Assembly: GCF_016741775.1 (NCBI RefSeq)
Contig: NZ_JAERRK010000007.1
Location: forward strand, 372,001-436,000
Reading direction: 5' to 3'
Origin: Streptomyces actinomycinicus
GTDB lineage: Bacteria > Actinomycetota > Actinomycetes > Streptomycetales > Streptomycetaceae
DNA length: 64,000 bases
Shown here: piece after piece, positions 41,961-49,586 of the stretch
How the letters are laid out: each line of letters starts with the position of its first letter
Position numbering within the stretch: position 1 is the stretch's first letter
Made by a program: the position numbers and the translations under genes
Notes under the pieces: generated by a model
Told to the model about the DNA's origin: nothing
What the model saw: only the letters and a program-made list of their open reading frames with translations
Databases searched by the model: none

Positions 41961-43301
41961 ATGGGTATGACGGATCGACCGCGGCGTCTTCTGGCCCTCG
42001 CCCAGCTCGCCAACTCCACCGGTGACGGCGCCTATTACGTGACCTCGGCGCTGTACTTCACCCATGTCGTCGGGCTCGCGCCGGCCCGCGTCGGGCTCGC
42101 CCTGACCCTCGCCTGGGCGGTCGGTTCACTGGTCGGCGTGCCGCTCGGACGGCTGGCCGACCGGCGCGGGCCGCGTGGCACTTCGGTGCTGCTTGCGCTG
42201 GCCACCTCGGCAGCGGTCGCCTCCTTCCTCCTGGTACGGGGGTTCGTGCCGTTCCTCCTCACCGCCTGCGCCTACGCCTGTGCACAGTCAGGACTCGCGG
42301 CCGCCCGCCAGGCCCTGCTGGCGGGCCTCGTCCCGGCCGGAGAGCGCACGGGCCTGCTGGCACGGTTGCAGGCCACGCTGAACGGCGGCCTCGCCGTGGG
42401 CGCGGCACTCGGCGGCCTCGCGCTGACCGCCGGCACCGCAGCCGCGTACCGGGGCGTGCTGGTGCTGGACACGGTCTGCTTCCTGGTCTGCGCGCTGCTC
42501 CTGCTGTGGCTGCCCGCCGTCCCCGGCACGACCGCCGTCACCCCCGGCACGACCGCCGCCGCCCCCGGCACGACCGCCGCCGCTCCCGGTGCGGCCGGCG
42601 TCGCTCCCGGCACGGCCGGCGGGCAGCGCTTCGCCGTGCTGCGCGACCGCCCCTACGCCCTCGTCGCGCTCCTCAACGCGGTTCTGCTGCTGCGACTTCC
42701 GCTGCTCAGCCTCGCGCTGCCGTTGTGGATCACCCAGCGGACCGGGGCACCTGCCTGGCTGGCGTCCGGGCTGTTCGTCCTCAACACGCTCGCGGTGACG
42801 CTGCTGCAGGTTCGCATGGCCAGGGCCGTCACGGGACTCGGCACCGCACTGCGGGTACTGCGCCGCTCCGGGCTCGTCATGTTCGCCTCCTGCACGGTGT
42901 TCGCCCTGTCGGCGGGGCGGTCGGCGTGGCCCGCGGCGGCCGTTCTGGTCGCCGGTGCCGTGCTCCAGGTCGTGGCGGAGATGCAGCAGTCGGCCGGCTC
43001 CTGGCAGCTCTCGTTCGAGCTGGCGCCCGCCGACCGGATCGGCGAGTACCAGGGCTTCTTCGGCACCGGCGTGACCATCGCCCGCACCCTCGGCCCCCTG
43101 CTGCTGACCTGGCTCCTGCTGGACTGGGGCACGCCCGGCTGGCTCCTGCTCGGCGCGCTCATGCCGGCCGCGGCCTACGCCATGGGGCCGGCCGCACGCC
43201 GGGCCGCCGGCCACCGCACCCTCCGCACCAGGCCTCGCTCGGCCCCTCGCTCGGCCCGGGTCACGACGGCGCGGCAGCGGGAGACTGCTGGTACATGCTG
43301 A
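41961..43301 (+). CDS. MFS transporter
   Basis: This is a 446-residue protein with about eleven to twelve membrane helices and the signature GRLADRRGPRGTSVLLALA. The central cytoplasmic loop is expanded by five 7-residue repeats (PGTTAAA-like). No clear ribosome-binding site precedes either the ATG at 41961 or that at 41967, so the mRNA may start at or near the start codon. Substrate unknown; drug or metabolite efflux is typical. Confidence 0.8.
   Translation: MGMTDRPRRLLALAQLANSTGDGAYYVTSALYFTHVVGLAPARVGLALTLAWAVGSLVGVPLGRLADRRGPRGTSVLLALATSAAVASFLLVRGFVPFLLTACAYACAQSGLAAARQALLAGLVPAGERTGLLARLQATLNGGLAVGAALGGLALTAGTAAAYRGVLVLDTVCFLVCALLLLWLPAVPGTTAVTPGTTAAAPGTTAAAPGAAGVAPGTAGGQRFAVLRDRPYALVALLNAVLLLRLPLLSLALPLWITQRTGAPAWLASGLFVLNTLAVTLLQVRMARAVTGLGTALRVLRRSGLVMFASCTVFALSAGRSAWPAAAVLVAGAVLQVVAEMQQSAGSWQLSFELAPADRIGEYQGFFGTGVTIARTLGPLLLTWLLLDWGTPGWLLLGALMPAAAYAMGPAARRAAGHRTLRTRPRSAPRSARVTTARQRETAGTC
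42522..42626 (+). repeat. Five 21-bp repeats in the MFS gene
   Basis: Units encode PGTTAVT, PGTTAAA, PGTTAAA, PGAAGVA and PGTAGGQ, with the DNA core cccggcacgaccgccgccgc. They fall in the loop between helices 6 and 7. Confidence 0.88.
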
Positions 43302-43317
43302 CGATGAGGCCGTAGCG

Positions 43318-43512
43318 GTGGAACACGCCGAGGTCGACCGCCTCGCTGCGCTGCTCCGCGAACTGGTGGCGGGCAGCTACGTCTTTCCCGGCCTCGGGGA
43401 ACGGTTCGCCGCCGGCTTCGACCGGACCGCACGCTCCGGCCGGTACACCGTCGCCGAGAACCCCGCGGCTCTCGCGAAACTGGTCACCGAGGATCTGAGC
43501 GGCGACGGCCAC
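43318..43512 (+). pseudogene. N-terminal fragment of an S41-type peptidase gene
   Basis: From the GTG at 43318, 65 codons read like the helical N-terminal domain of tail-specific (S41) proteases: VDRLAALLRELVAGSYVFPG, a middle section, and VTEDLSGDGH, where GDGH is the usual end of this domain. The catalytic domain is missing. After 43512 the open frame loses coding character although no stop occurs until 43674. Confidence 0.45.
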
Positions 43513-43553
43513 CGGCGGCGGCAGCAGCCGCCCGGCGTCCGCCGTAAAACAGG

Positions 43554-43583
43554 TTGGTGCCGGGCGGAGGCCGCTGGTAGCGT
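43554..43583 (+). promoter_or_regulatory. Promoter for the leader-peptide/GNAT/IF-1 unit
   Basis: TTGGTG (43554-43559), an 18-bp spacer and TAGCGT (43578-43583) form a good vegetative streptomycete promoter. Transcription should start near 43590, about 30 nt before the leader-peptide ATG. Confidence 0.5.
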
Positions 43584-43620
43584 CTGGGCAGCCGTGAGAG
43601 AACGCGAGGAGGTGAGACCC

Positions 43621-43674
43621 ATGAAGGCTGTATCCGTGTGGGTGCTCCCCCTTTTCGTCACGGTGGGCGATTGA
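43621..43674 (+). CDS. 17-residue regulatory leader peptide
   Basis: The ORF encodes MKAVSVWVLPLFVTVGD and stops with TGA. Its Shine-Dalgarno AGGAGGTGA (43607-43615) is almost fully complementary to the 16S rRNA 3' end and optimally spaced. The peptide is hydrophobic, like the Erm and Cat stalling leaders, and its stop codon lies only five bases before a long hairpin. A ribosome paused in the last third of this ORF would cover or invade the 5' arm of that hairpin. The ORF shares its frame with the decayed S41 fragment, so an accidental ATG must be kept in mind, but the strong ribosome-binding site argues for real translation. Confidence 0.55.
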   Translation: MKAVSVWVLPLFVTVGD

Positions 43675-43678
43675 CGTA

Positions 43679-43726
43679 GGTGTCGCCGGGAGCGCCTCGG
43701 ACAAGGCACTCCTGAGAGGCAACACC
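43679..43726 (+). promoter_or_regulatory. Hairpin sequestering the GNAT ribosome-binding site
   Basis: The outer stem GGTGTCGCC/GGCAACACC (one mismatch) and the inner stem GGAGCGCC/GGCACTCC (one mismatch) stack with an 8-nt loop and a 5-nt bulge. The only Shine-Dalgarno of the GNAT gene, GAGAGG (43714-43719), lies in the bulge and the 3' arm, so it should be poorly accessible in the folded RNA. Confidence 0.6.
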
Positions 43727-43727
43727 A

Positions 43728-44525
43728 GTGAAATTCGTGCACTCCACTTCGAGCACGGGCCACCACCCGATCGAGGTCACGCGGGTGGCGGACCTGCAGT
43801 GGCACGCCGTGGAGGACGACCGGACGGTCGGCCGCGGCAACGCGTCGCGCCGACCCGACGGGCGGCTCTTCATCAGCATCGACGCATGGCACGGCGAGGT
43901 CTTCGACCACATCGCCGACGCCATGCTGACGGACCTGCCCACACCGCTGTACACCGTCGTCGACGAGGCCGACCACGAGTCCAGGTCCGCCTGGAAGCGG
44001 GCCGGGTTCACCATGGCTCGCCGCGAGTGGGGCTACGACGTGCCCACGGACCCCCTGGTCACCGGGCTCGGCCCGGTACGGCCGCCGGCAGGCGTGACGA
44101 TCGTGCCCTTCGGCCAGGCCGAGGAGGACCCGCTGCGCGCCCTGGACCGCCGCGTCCGTGACGAGGTCGAGGCCACCGTCGGATGGCGGACGATGCCGGC
44201 CGAGGTGCTGCCCCGCCCGGCGGGAATCACCGTGCTCGACCCGTCGAAGTACGCGGCGGCTCGCCGCTCCGACCGGTACGTGGGCCTGATCCGGATCGCA
44301 CCGCTGCCCCGGCAGCCACGGATCGGGCTGATCGCCGTACGGGCCGACGACCACCGCCTCGGCATCGCCCGGGCGCTGCTGGCCCACTCGCTCGATGCAC
44401 TGCACCGCTCCGGGACCGCTTCGGCCTGGGCCGAGGTGGACGAGTCCAACGCGGCGGCCGTCGCCCTGTTCGAGGGCGTCGGCGCCCGCCGCACGGCCGG
44501 CACCCTGGAACTCGCCCGGAGCTGA
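43728..44525 (+). CDS. GNAT-family acetyltransferase
   Basis: This is a 265-residue protein with two GNAT-like halves. The C-terminal half has the acetyl-CoA loop region VRADDHRLGIARALLAHSLD and the final strand DESNAAAVALFEGVGARR. The N-terminal half (residues about 40-120) is a degenerate GNAT repeat ending WKRAGFTMARREWGYDVP. The acceptor is unknown; antibiotic, peptide or protein acetylation is possible. The GTG start lies one base after the hairpin, implying control by the leader peptide. An IF-1 paralogue follows 52 nt downstream. Confidence 0.82.
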   Translation: MKFVHSTSSTGHHPIEVTRVADLQWHAVEDDRTVGRGNASRRPDGRLFISIDAWHGEVFDHIADAMLTDLPTPLYTVVDEADHESRSAWKRAGFTMARREWGYDVPTDPLVTGLGPVRPPAGVTIVPFGQAEEDPLRALDRRVRDEVEATVGWRTMPAEVLPRPAGITVLDPSKYAAARRSDRYVGLIRIAPLPRQPRIGLIAVRADDHRLGIARALLAHSLDALHRSGTASAWAEVDESNAAAVALFEGVGARRTAGTLELARS

Positions 44526-44577
44526 CACCCGCCATACGCATCAGCCGGACCGCCGAAGAACGGAAGTAGCAACAGAC

Positions 44578-44802
44578 ATGACGAAATCAGCAGGGGGCGT
44601 GGAAGTCGAAGGCACCGTCGTCGAGTGTCTTCGCAACGCCACCTTCAAGGTGGAGCTGGAGAACGGGCACACGGTGCTCGCCCACATCAGCGGGAAGATC
44701 CGCAAGAACTACATCAAGATCCTTCCGTACGACCGTGTGCTCGTGGAACTCAGCCCCTACGACCTCACCCGCGGCCGGATCCGCTACCGATACCGGTCGT
44801 AG
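44578..44802 (+). CDS. infA: Translation initiation factor IF-1 paralogue
   Basis: This is a 74-residue S1/OB-fold protein with the IF-1 hallmarks EVEGTVVECLRNATFKVELE, GHTVLAHISGKIRKNYIKIL and LSPYDLTRGRIRYRYRS. IF-1 binds the 30S A site during initiation. Ordinary infA sits in the ribosomal-protein region, whereas this copy lies behind a GNAT gene and differs at several positions (for example IRKNYIKIL where I recall MRMHYIRIL for the usual factor). It is therefore probably a second, condition-dependent IF-1. Confidence 0.9.
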   Translation: MTKSAGGVEVEGTVVECLRNATFKVELENGHTVLAHISGKIRKNYIKILPYDRVLVELSPYDLTRGRIRYRYRS

Positions 44803-44870
44803 CGGAAGGAACTCCTCCTCGGCGTCCAGGGTGATCATGAGCGGCCACCCTGGGCCGAGGACACCGGATG

Positions 44871-44906
44871 CCGTCGACCCTGCCCGCCTCCGGGCAGGGT
44901 CGACGG
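44871..44906. terminator. Bidirectional terminator stem
   Basis: A perfect 16-bp stem (arm CCGTCGACCCTGCCCG) with the 4-nt loop cctc lies between the IF-1 paralogue and the convergent cold-shock gene. It should end both transcripts. Confidence 0.85.
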
Positions 44907-44951
44907 CTCTCCCCGGGGAAGCGCGTCGCGGGCTCCCCCGGGCGGGTTCCA

Positions 44952-45164
44952 CTACCCCTCGATCCGGACCTTGTCGGCCTGCATCCCTTTCTGGCCCTGG
45001 ACGGCTTCAAAGGTGACCTTCTGACCTTCGCTCAGGGACTTGAAGCCGTCCCCTTCGACCGACCGGAAGTGCACGAACAAGTCGGGGCCGGACTCCGGGG
45101 AGATGAAGCCGTAGCCCTTCTCGTCGTTGAACCACTTCACGGTGCCGTTCTGCCGCTCGGCCAT
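44952..45164 (-). CDS. Cold-shock protein (CspA family)
   Basis: This is a 70-residue single cold-shock domain with RNP1 KGYGFI and RNP2 DLFVHF, beginning MAERQNGTVKWFNDEKGYGF. It binds single-stranded RNA/DNA and acts as an RNA chaperone in cold or growth transitions. The start at 45164 has AGGAGAAG directly upstream. It is convergent with the IF-1 paralogue, both of them translation-linked. Confidence 0.95.
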   Translation of the reverse strand: MAERQNGTVKWFNDEKGYGFISPESGPDLFVHFRSVEGDGFKSLSEGQKVTFEAVQGQKGMQADKVRIEG

Positions 45165-45205
45165 TTCTTCTCCTGCTGCGTTCGAAAGCCTCTGCACTGC
45201 AATGC

Positions 45206-45222
45206 TGTCACAAGGGGTGACA
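45206..45222. promoter_or_regulatory. Inverted repeat upstream of the cold-shock gene
   Basis: TGTCAC and GTGACA flank aaggg, 42-58 bp before the start codon. It could be an operator or a structured 5'-leader element, both usual for csp genes. Confidence 0.4.
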
Positions 45223-45270
45223 TATCGCACACGCTGAGCAAGGCCCTCAGTGCCTCGGTCCCCCCGCGGG

Positions 45271-46872
45271 TCAGGCGACCTTGACCGCGCTCCAGGCCGC
45301 GGCCACCGTGGCGTACTCGGGGCTGGTGGCGCCGTAGAGGTCCTTCGCCGCGTTCAGGGTCGCGGTTCTGGCGCCCTTGTAGTCCGTGGTGGAGGTCATG
45401 TAGACGGTCAGCGCCCGGTACCAGATGGCGGAGGCCTTCTTGTTGCCGATGCCGGTGACGGTGGCGCCGTTGCAGGTGGGGCTGTTGTAGGTGACGCCGT
45501 TGATGGTCTTGGCGCCGCTGCCCTCGCTCGCGAGGTAGAACCAGTGGTTGCCGACACCCGAGGAGTAGTGCACGTCGAGCCGGCCGACCGACTTCGACCA
45601 GCAGTCGGCGGAGCCGCCGTCCAGGGACGGCTTGTCGAAACGGCGCAGCCACGGCGGGGTGGACTGGTCGCTGAACAGGTAGTCGGGGGTGTCGACGGGG
45701 TTGTTCGCGTACCACTCGACCATGGTGCCGAGGATGTCGCTGGTGGCCTCGTTCAGGCCGCCGGACTCACCGCTGTAGCGCAGGTTGGCGGTGGCCGAGG
45801 TGACGCCGTGGGTCATCTCGTGGCCCATGGTGTCGAGGTCTACCTGCTCGGGGTCGACGCTGCCGTCGCCGTCACCGGTCAGCATGCAGAAGCAGGAGTC
45901 CGACCACTGGGCGTTGTCCCAGTTGGTGCCGACGTGGACGAACACGGTGGCGCCGCGGCCGTCGTTCTTGATGCCGTTGCGGCCGAAGGTCGTCTTGTAG
46001 TAGTCGAAGGTCTTCGCGGTGTTGGCGTGCGCGTCGACGGCCGCGGTGGCGCGGTCGGCGGAGAACTTCCGGCCGTCGCCCCAGATGTTGTCGGCATCGG
46101 TGAACAGAGTGCCGGAGGAGCTGTTCAGCGACGAGGACGAGGCGTTGTGCGCGTCCTTGGTGATGTGGCCGCGCACCGGGTCGATCAGGGCGAAGGAGCC
46201 GTTGGCCTGCTGCGTCGTGTCGATGCTGACGTCACCGGTGTACTCGGAGTGGCCGGTTCCGGTCGACTCGCGCTCGGCGTCGTAGTTCTCGATCGCCGCG
46301 CCGGTGGCGGCGTCGGTGACGAAGACCTCGCCGTGCGGCTGGCCCTTGTCGCCCAGTCCCTGCACGGTGGTGCGCCAGGCCAGGCGCGGGGCGCCGTCGG
46401 CGGCCCACACGATCAGCTCGGGGGTGGACTTCGCGTGGCGCACCAGTCCGTGGGAGCGCTGCAGGGCGCCGGCCGCGGCGCCCTTGGCGCCGACGGCGGG
46501 AGTGACGGACTTGAGTGCGACCTTGTGGGCCTTGGCGCGGGTGGCTCCCTTGAACGAGCCGTCGGCCTTCTGGTGGACGACGAAGTCGCCGCCGACGACG
46601 GGGAGGCCGCGGTAGGTCCGCTCGAAGCGGACGTGCTGGGTGCCGTCGGCGTCGATGACGACGTCCTTCACCTTGAGCGCCTGGCCCGCGCCGAACCCGA
46701 AGGTGTCGGCGTGCCGGGTCACGTTCGCCTTGGCCTGGGATATCGCCGTGCTGCGGACGGAGGCTCCGTGCTGGGCTCCGCTGTTCTGGGAGTACGCGGG
46801 TGCGGCCATCGCGCCCGCGGTGATGACGCCGGCGGCGACCATCGCGGAAAGGGCAAGAAGGGGACGGGGCAT
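45271..46872 (-). CDS. Secreted M4 (thermolysin-family) metalloprotease
   Basis: This is a 533-residue preproprotein with a signal peptide (residues 1-28), an FTP-type propeptide (about 60-200) and an M4 catalytic domain. Zinc ligands His351 and His355 with the base Glu352 lie in GHEMTHG, and the third ligand Glu375 in ESGGLNEATSD. All key residues are present. It is an extracellular neutral protease typical of streptomycetes. The promoter region upstream carries two short palindromes. Confidence 0.94.
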   Translation of the reverse strand: MPRPLLALSAMVAAGVITAGAMAAPAYSQNSGAQHGASVRSTAISQAKANVTRHADTFGFGAGQALKVKDVVIDADGTQHVRFERTYRGLPVVGGDFVVHQKADGSFKGATRAKAHKVALKSVTPAVGAKGAAAGALQRSHGLVRHAKSTPELIVWAADGAPRLAWRTTVQGLGDKGQPHGEVFVTDAATGAAIENYDAERESTGTGHSEYTGDVSIDTTQQANGSFALIDPVRGHITKDAHNASSSSLNSSSGTLFTDADNIWGDGRKFSADRATAAVDAHANTAKTFDYYKTTFGRNGIKNDGRGATVFVHVGTNWDNAQWSDSCFCMLTGDGDGSVDPEQVDLDTMGHEMTHGVTSATANLRYSGESGGLNEATSDILGTMVEWYANNPVDTPDYLFSDQSTPPWLRRFDKPSLDGGSADCWSKSVGRLDVHYSSGVGNHWFYLASEGSGAKTINGVTYNSPTCNGATVTGIGNKKASAIWYRALTVYMTSTTDYKGARTATLNAAKDLYGATSPEYATVAAAWSAVKVA

Positions 46873-46935
46873 GACGGGGTGATTCCTTCGCTCGTCGTGG
46901 GGTGACGACGTCCTTGGGACGTTGACGCGAAGTGT

Positions 46936-46974
46936 TCACCAGGTGACATGTTCCTGACGTGATCCCATCTGGGA
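46936..46974. promoter_or_regulatory. Two palindromes upstream of the M4 protease gene
   Basis: TCACCAGGTGA (46936-46946) and TCCCATCTGGGA (46963-46974) lie 64-102 bp before the start codon, each with perfect 5-bp arms. They are operator candidates in a 147-bp gap, possibly for the LysR regulator encoded next door. Confidence 0.35.
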
Positions 46975-47019
46975 TATAACTGCGGAGCTATAGGGGACAG
47001 GGACTGGAGGCCCGGCCGG

Positions 47020-48000
47020 TCACATGCCCCCGCCGAGGGCGAATTCCTCTCCCCCGCCCTCCCACCAGGCCAGATACCGCGGCCGCTGCCGCACCAGCGA
47101 CAGATAGGCGGCCAGCAGCCCCTCGTACGCCGCGTCGGCCAGCTCCGGCGGAACCGATTCCGTGTTCCAGGCCAGCAGGAGGCGCCGGTACAACGGGACG
47201 TCGACGAGCGGCCGTTGCACGGTGCCCTCGGCGGAGACTTCGGCGGTCGGCCACACGCCGCAGACGGCACGCCGGCCCGCGACCAGGAGCTGGGCCACGG
47301 ACAGGTCCGGCGTCACATGGGCGATGCGCGGAGTGAATCCCGCCGACTGGCAGGTGAGATGGAGGTAGGCGTGCATACCGCTCTCGTCGGCCTCCGGCAT
47401 CACCCAGTCCTCACCGGCCAGCTCATGGAGGCTGACCGCCTTCTGGCACGCCAGCGGGTGGTCCTCGGCGAGCAGCACGAAGACCGGCTCGCGGAGCAGG
47501 GTGCGTGTCGCCACCCACTCGCCGACCGGGAGGGGGAAGCCCGGGAACTCGCCGAACACCGCGATGTCGCACTTCGACAGGCTCAGCAGCTTCACCAGCG
47601 TGTGCACGGAGCGGCGGGCGTCGATGCTGAGCCGGCGTTCCGGGACGAGTTCGAAGAGGGCGGCGACCAGCAGGGACACCAGAGGGCCGGCGGTACCGCC
47701 CGCCCGCAGCGGGGCGGCGGCCTGTTTGTCCGCCTCGGCCGCCGAACGCGCGTGTTCGCGCAGCCGGTCGAAGCCCGCGACGAGGTCGCGGGCGCAGCGC
47801 AGGACGTACTGCCCGTTCTCGTTCGGTGTCACCCCGTCGGCACTGCGGACGAAGAGCGGGCCGCCCAGCTCGTGTTCGATCCGCTTCAGCTGGGCGCTCG
47901 TGGCGGGCTGGGAGAGCTGAAGCCGTGCGGCGGCCTTGCGGATGCTGCCGGACTCGGCGACCGTGAGCAGCATCCGGAGGTGCCGGAACTCGAGGTGCAT
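47020..48000 (-). CDS. LysR-family transcriptional regulator
   Basis: This is a 326-residue protein. The N-terminal winged helix-turn-helix MLLTVAESGSIRKAAARLQL (residues about 5-65) is followed by a periplasmic-binding-type ligand domain. The start at 48000 gives the canonical MHLEFRHLRML. LysR proteins usually control a divergent or neighbouring gene; here the M4 protease lies downstream on the same strand and cslZ is divergent. In streptomycetes, LysR-type regulators next to secreted neutral proteases are known activators, so the M4 gene is a plausible target. Confidence 0.9.
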   Translation of the reverse strand: MHLEFRHLRMLLTVAESGSIRKAAARLQLSQPATSAQLKRIEHELGGPLFVRSADGVTPNENGQYVLRCARDLVAGFDRLREHARSAAEADKQAAAPLRAGGTAGPLVSLLVAALFELVPERRLSIDARRSVHTLVKLLSLSKCDIAVFGEFPGFPLPVGEWVATRTLLREPVFVLLAEDHPLACQKAVSLHELAGEDWVMPEADESGMHAYLHLTCQSAGFTPRIAHVTPDLSVAQLLVAGRRAVCGVWPTAEVSAEGTVQRPLVDVPLYRRLLLAWNTESVPPELADAAYEGLLAAYLSLVRQRPRYLAWWEGGGEEFALGGGM

Positions 48001-48102
48001 GACCGTCCCCCGCTCAGCGCGGGGAGCCCCTACACCCCCCGTGACCTGCAGAACCACCTGCCCGACGGCATGGTGACCAAGAGTCCGCCGGAGTTGTTGA
48101 GG

Positions 48103-48137
48103 CTGCAACCACGGGTTGGTAAAACCTGTGGTTGCAG
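48103..48137. promoter_or_regulatory. 35-bp LysR-type operator candidate
   Basis: Perfect 10-bp arms CTGCAACCAC and GTGGTTGCAG are separated by 15 bp, inside which GGTT/AACC pair again. It lies about 103 bp upstream of the LysR start, the typical autoregulatory position. This is the strongest palindrome in the window outside terminators. Confidence 0.6.
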
Positions 48138-48548
48138 AGTCTCGGCCCGTCCCCGGCATCATGAAGCCGCATGCGGTATCGGTGTGTTGCGTCGCCTTTG
48201 CCCTCGGGCTTCCTCTCGCCACCGGCGCCCGAGGAGTCGACGGCGCTCGTGGCGGTGGCCGTGGCCCGCGAGGCCTGCTCGGTCAGGCGGGTGACCGCGA
48301 CCGGCCGACCGGTTCCTCAGCTGAATTCCGAGCGGCGCAGGTAACGATCCGGGAAAGCGCCGGGACGGCTTCCACCCCCATATCCTCATCCGATGCGGCG
48401 AGCCGCCGCGTGCGGCCGGCCCGTGTCCGCCAGTCGCGCGAGGGCACGTCCTCGTCAGCGGCACGTCCTCGTCAGCGGCACGTCCTCGTGAGCGGCACGA
48501 ACGACACGCACGTTCTGGATCAGCACACGGCACCCGGAGGGGAAGCGC
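48138..48548. other. Intergenic region upstream of cslZ
   Basis: No intact gene is visible. A short coding-like stretch (STALVAVAVAREACSVRR, plus strand, near 48236-48290) without a start may be a remnant. A block of 17-bp repeats lies at 48443-48493. Confidence 0.4.
48443..48493. repeat. Three 17-bp tandem repeats upstream of cslZ
   Basis: The unit is ggcacgtcctcgtcagc; the first two copies are exact and the third has one change. They end 55 bp before the cslZ start, so they lie in or next to its promoter. Confidence 0.9.
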
Positions 48549-49568
48549 ATGGTGGGCATCGGAGGGGACCGGACTTCGGCGCGAACGCGGGCGTCCGCGG
48601 TGATGCTGGGGGCCGCACTGGTGCTCGCCGGGTGCTCCTCGGGGGGCGGGACGGGCGAGCCGGGTACCGGCAACGCCCGACAGCCCGCGTCCGAAGGACG
48701 GTTCTGGGTGAACCCGGACGGTAGCGCGGCCCGCCAGGTGGCCGCCTACGAGAAGGCGGGCAAGAGTGCCGAGGCCGCGCAGATCCGGAAGATCGCCGGG
48801 CAGCCCACGGGGCAGTGGATCGGCGTGGAGAACGCGGAGAGCGAGGCCCGCGGCATCACCGAGGCGGCCGCGGCGTCCGGCCGCACGGCGCTGCTCGTCC
48901 TCTACAACATCCCGCACCGCGACTGCGGCCAGTACTCGCGGGGCGGCGTGGCCGGAGGCAGCGCCTACCGTGCCTGGATCGACGCCGTCGCGCGGGGCAT
49001 CGGAGACCGCCGCACCCTGGTCGTCCTCGAACCCGACGCCGTGCTCCACGCCGTGGACGAGTGCATCACCGCCCCCCTGCGCGGGGAACGCTACGACCTC
49101 CTCGAGGACGCCGTCACCAAACTCAAGTCCCTGAAGGGCACCGAGGTCTACCTGGACGCGGGCAACCCCGGCTGGGGCCGCCCCGAACAGCTCCGCGAGC
49201 CGCTCCAGCGGGCAGGCATCGGCCGGGCCGACGGCTTCTCCGTCAATGTCTCCAACTTCTTCTCCACCGAGGACTCCATCGCCTACGGCAAGCAGCTGTC
49301 GGCCGAGGTGGGGAACAAGCACTTCGTCATCGACACCAGCAGGAACGGCAACGGGCCGTACACCGAGGGCGATCCGGCCCAGCGGTGGTGCAACCCGCCC
49401 GGCCGGGCCCTCGGTGAGGTCCCGACCACGAAGACGGCCGACCCCCTGGTGGACGCGTACCTGTGGGTCAAGCGCCCCGGGGAGTCGGACGGCACCTGCA
49501 AGGGCGGCCCCCCGGCGGGCCGGTGGTGGGCCGGCTATGCGCTCGCCCTTGCCAGGAACACCAGGTGA
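48549..49568 (+). CDS. cslZ: GH6 glycan hydrolase lipoprotein of the csl locus
   Basis: This is a 339-residue lipoprotein (lipobox LVLAGC, Cys29) with a glycoside hydrolase family 6 domain. Motifs are NIPHRDCGQYSRGG (residues 120-133) and the acid in VVLEPDA (Asp163), with FVIDTSRNGNGP near the end. GH6 enzymes cut beta-1,4-glucans. In the cslA-glxA locus this protein is thought to trim the polymer made by CslA as it leaves the cell. The start has GGAGGGG upstream. It converges on glxA with 18 bp between stops. Confidence 0.88.
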   Translation: MVGIGGDRTSARTRASAVMLGAALVLAGCSSGGGTGEPGTGNARQPASEGRFWVNPDGSAARQVAAYEKAGKSAEAAQIRKIAGQPTGQWIGVENAESEARGITEAAAASGRTALLVLYNIPHRDCGQYSRGGVAGGSAYRAWIDAVARGIGDRRTLVVLEPDAVLHAVDECITAPLRGERYDLLEDAVTKLKSLKGTEVYLDAGNPGWGRPEQLREPLQRAGIGRADGFSVNVSNFFSTEDSIAYGKQLSAEVGNKHFVIDTSRNGNGPYTEGDPAQRWCNPPGRALGEVPTTKTADPLVDAYLWVKRPGESDGTCKGGPPAGRWWAGYALALARNTR

Positions 49569-49586
49569 CGCGACCGCGGTGAGCGG

